Position numbers and translations under genes: made by a program. Positions 5,746-6,737 of a stretch of DNA of 6,737 nt are shown one piece after another (position 1 is the stretch's first letter; the number at the start of each line of letters is the position of its first letter). The DNA is from Euryarchaeota archaeon UBA125. Lineage in GTDB: Archaea; Thermoplasmatota; Poseidoniia; Poseidoniales; Thalassarchaeaceae. Under the pieces are notes generated by a model. That model ran no database searches. It had not been told where the DNA came from and saw only the letters and a list, made by a program, of their open reading frames with translations. Where the stretch lies: contig DAPV01000003.1 of NCBI GenBank assembly GCA_002502625.1, positions 1 to 6,737 of the forward strand. The letters run 5' to 3'.

Positions 5746-6737
5746 ATGGGGCTATCCCTCCGAGATCGACTTCTGAAGTTGGTTTGTGAGCAATCAGAGT
5801 CTCTAGTTAGTGCTTGGGATGTACCTCGTACTGTATCATTGCCTGGACTCAGTGAACGGTTAGGCGTCGTTAGATCTGCTCTTCATGGGCATATCAAAAT
5901 CCTACAAAAAGAGGGTTTTATCATTACACGACAAGCTCATGTCATAGGTGGTGGATCTAGAAAAAGAACAGTTATTCATCCAACTACAGAAGGTAGGAGA
6001 AAAGCATCATCATTTATTGAAGAAGAAATTGACTCAATTGGAAGACTTGTTGGAAATCCTCCTCCATTGGTTGAGATAGTTGGAAGAGAAGAAGTCATGA
6101 CTTCTATTTCGAATAAAATAATCGATGGTGAGTCCCTAATTTTTACAGGTCTTCCAGGTATAGGTAAAACTGCTTTTGTTAGAAGTTTAGTTGATTTGAT
6201 GACTCACGAAGGAAAGACAATCCGATGGATGAGATTTGACTCAGACTCAGATGTTCCCTTTGTTGGAAGAACTCTCATTGGAGATGATTCTCCATCTACC
6301 TCAGAAGCAATTGTAGGAATGTTGCCCTTACAGGATATCATCGTCCTTGATGAGATACAAGAGGTCCATCCAAGACATCTATCTAGGGTGATAGAACTGT
6401 GTAGTTCTTTGTTGAAACGTGGAAACTGTATCCTTATTTCGCGAGCACCTGTACCTCCTGGAATTGATGGAGACCCCATTAGAATTGAAGGACTATCTCC
6501 GGATTCCGCAAGAATCATTTTAGGTGATAGAGTAGATGATGAAATCGGATTAGAAATTGCTTCTGCGTTAGGGGGGCACCCACTTGTGTTGGGATTATGG
6601 TCTCCTGAAGATCCATTGCCCACTGCCTCTGATGCAGTTATGTCGTTTGTTCAAGAGACAGTTCTAGACCATCTTGATTCTGAAGAAATGAAAACGTTTG
6701 ATGAATTAGCGATATCTCCTATTCCTCTAGGAATTGA
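5746..6737 (+). CDS. winged-helix / STAND (AP-ATPase-like) NTPase regulator, 3' end cut by window edge
   Basis: The first 330 residues are visible and the reading frame is still open at the right edge. Residues about 8-85 resemble a MarR-like winged helix: a helix-turn-helix around LSERLGVVRSALHGHIKILQKEGF (35-58) and a wing with GGGSRKRT (68-75) and TTEGRRK (80-86). An acidic linker helix follows. The NTPase domain opens with IVGREE (111-116), as in AP-ATPases. It then has Walker A GLPGIGKT (135-142), Walker B IIVLDE (198-203), a sensor-like ILISRAP (229-235) and a GGHPLVLGL segment (276-284) matching the GxP motif of STAND proteins. STAND proteins are NTP-driven switches, usually with a C-terminal repeat sensor; here that part would lie outside the window. 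The predicted role is DNA binding controlled by ligand and ATP. ATG 5746 follows an in-frame TAG at 5740-5742 and is the first possible start. The target and signal are unknown. Its divergent neighbour is uvrC, which may share control. Confidence 0.85.
   Translation, partial: MGLSLRDRLLKLVCEQSESLVSAWDVPRTVSLPGLSERLGVVRSALHGHIKILQKEGFIITRQAHVIGGGSRKRTVIHPTTEGRRKASSFIEEEIDSIGRLVGNPPPLVEIVGREEVMTSISNKIIDGESLIFTGLPGIGKTAFVRSLVDLMTHEGKTIRWMRFDSDSDVPFVGRTLIGDDSPSTSEAIVGMLPLQDIIVLDEIQEVHPRHLSRVIELCSSLLKRGNCILISRAPVPPGIDGDPIRIEGLSPDSARIILGDRVDDEIGLEIASALGGHPLVLGLWSPEDPLPTASDAVMSFVQETVLDHLDSEEMKTFDELAISPIPLGI

Noticed and set aside
5741..5752. CTTAGGC heptamer shared by the two divergent gaps (also near 889-895 on the minus strand)
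   Set aside because: A seven-base match in two places is expected by chance, and its position relative to the start codons differs between the two gaps.
6204..6623. Minus-strand 139-codon open frame
   Set aside because: It lies opposite the NTPase domain containing the Walker B and GxP motifs; the composition is low in motifs and rich in Ser/Pro, as expected of an antisense frame.
1..6737. CRISPR array, tRNA/rRNA genes, insertion sequences or attachment sites
   Set aside because: No regularly spaced repeats, cloverleaf-type sequence, transposase motifs or terminal inverted repeats were seen on either strand by eye.

Overview
The window carries four protein-coding genes on strictly alternating strands (-, +, -, +), packed with almost no spare DNA and no RNA gene, mobile element, or CRISPR array. 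The base composition is A+T-rich by eye, and the genes are intact wherever both ends are visible. A wyosine-pathway tRNA-modification gene of the archaeal/eukaryotic TYW2 type lies beside a bacterial-type uvrC. There is also a large secreted-type surface protein with a single C-terminal membrane anchor. This mix points to a mesophilic euryarchaeon, and marine planktonic Poseidoniales (Marine Group II) or a relative is my best guess. That assignment is an inference from gene content and composition, not from a marker gene.

Layout. Positions 1-849 (minus) hold nearly all of a Taw2/TYW2-type tRNA enzyme whose last residues lie beyond the left edge. A 50-bp divergent gap (850-899) contains one TATA-like element placed suitably for both neighbours. 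Positions 900-3995 (plus) encode a 1031-residue type I membrane protein with a signal peptide, 12 extracytoplasmic cysteines, one transmembrane helix and a basic-then-acidic cytoplasmic tail; I do not recognise its family. Its TGA stop directly abuts the TAA stop of uvrC, which runs convergently (3996 to 5693, or to 5720 with a TTG start). UvrC has its GIY-YIG nuclease, UVR motif, RNase H-like nuclease and tandem HhH motifs, but lacks the four-cysteine cluster usual in bacterial UvrC. A short GC-rich divergent gap separates uvrC from a gene starting at 5746 (plus) and running off the right edge. That gene encodes a winged-helix DNA-binding domain fused to a STAND/AP-ATPase-type NTPase.

How the genes work together. 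The alternating strands rule out an operon among these four. The genes look like independent units: tRNA position-37 modification, a cell-surface protein, nucleotide excision repair, and a signal-responsive regulator. The only suggestive pairing is uvrC with the wHTH-STAND gene, which share one very short promoter region and so might be co-regulated. The two most unusual objects are the unrecognised surface protein and the wHTH-STAND protein, whose sensor half lies outside the window.
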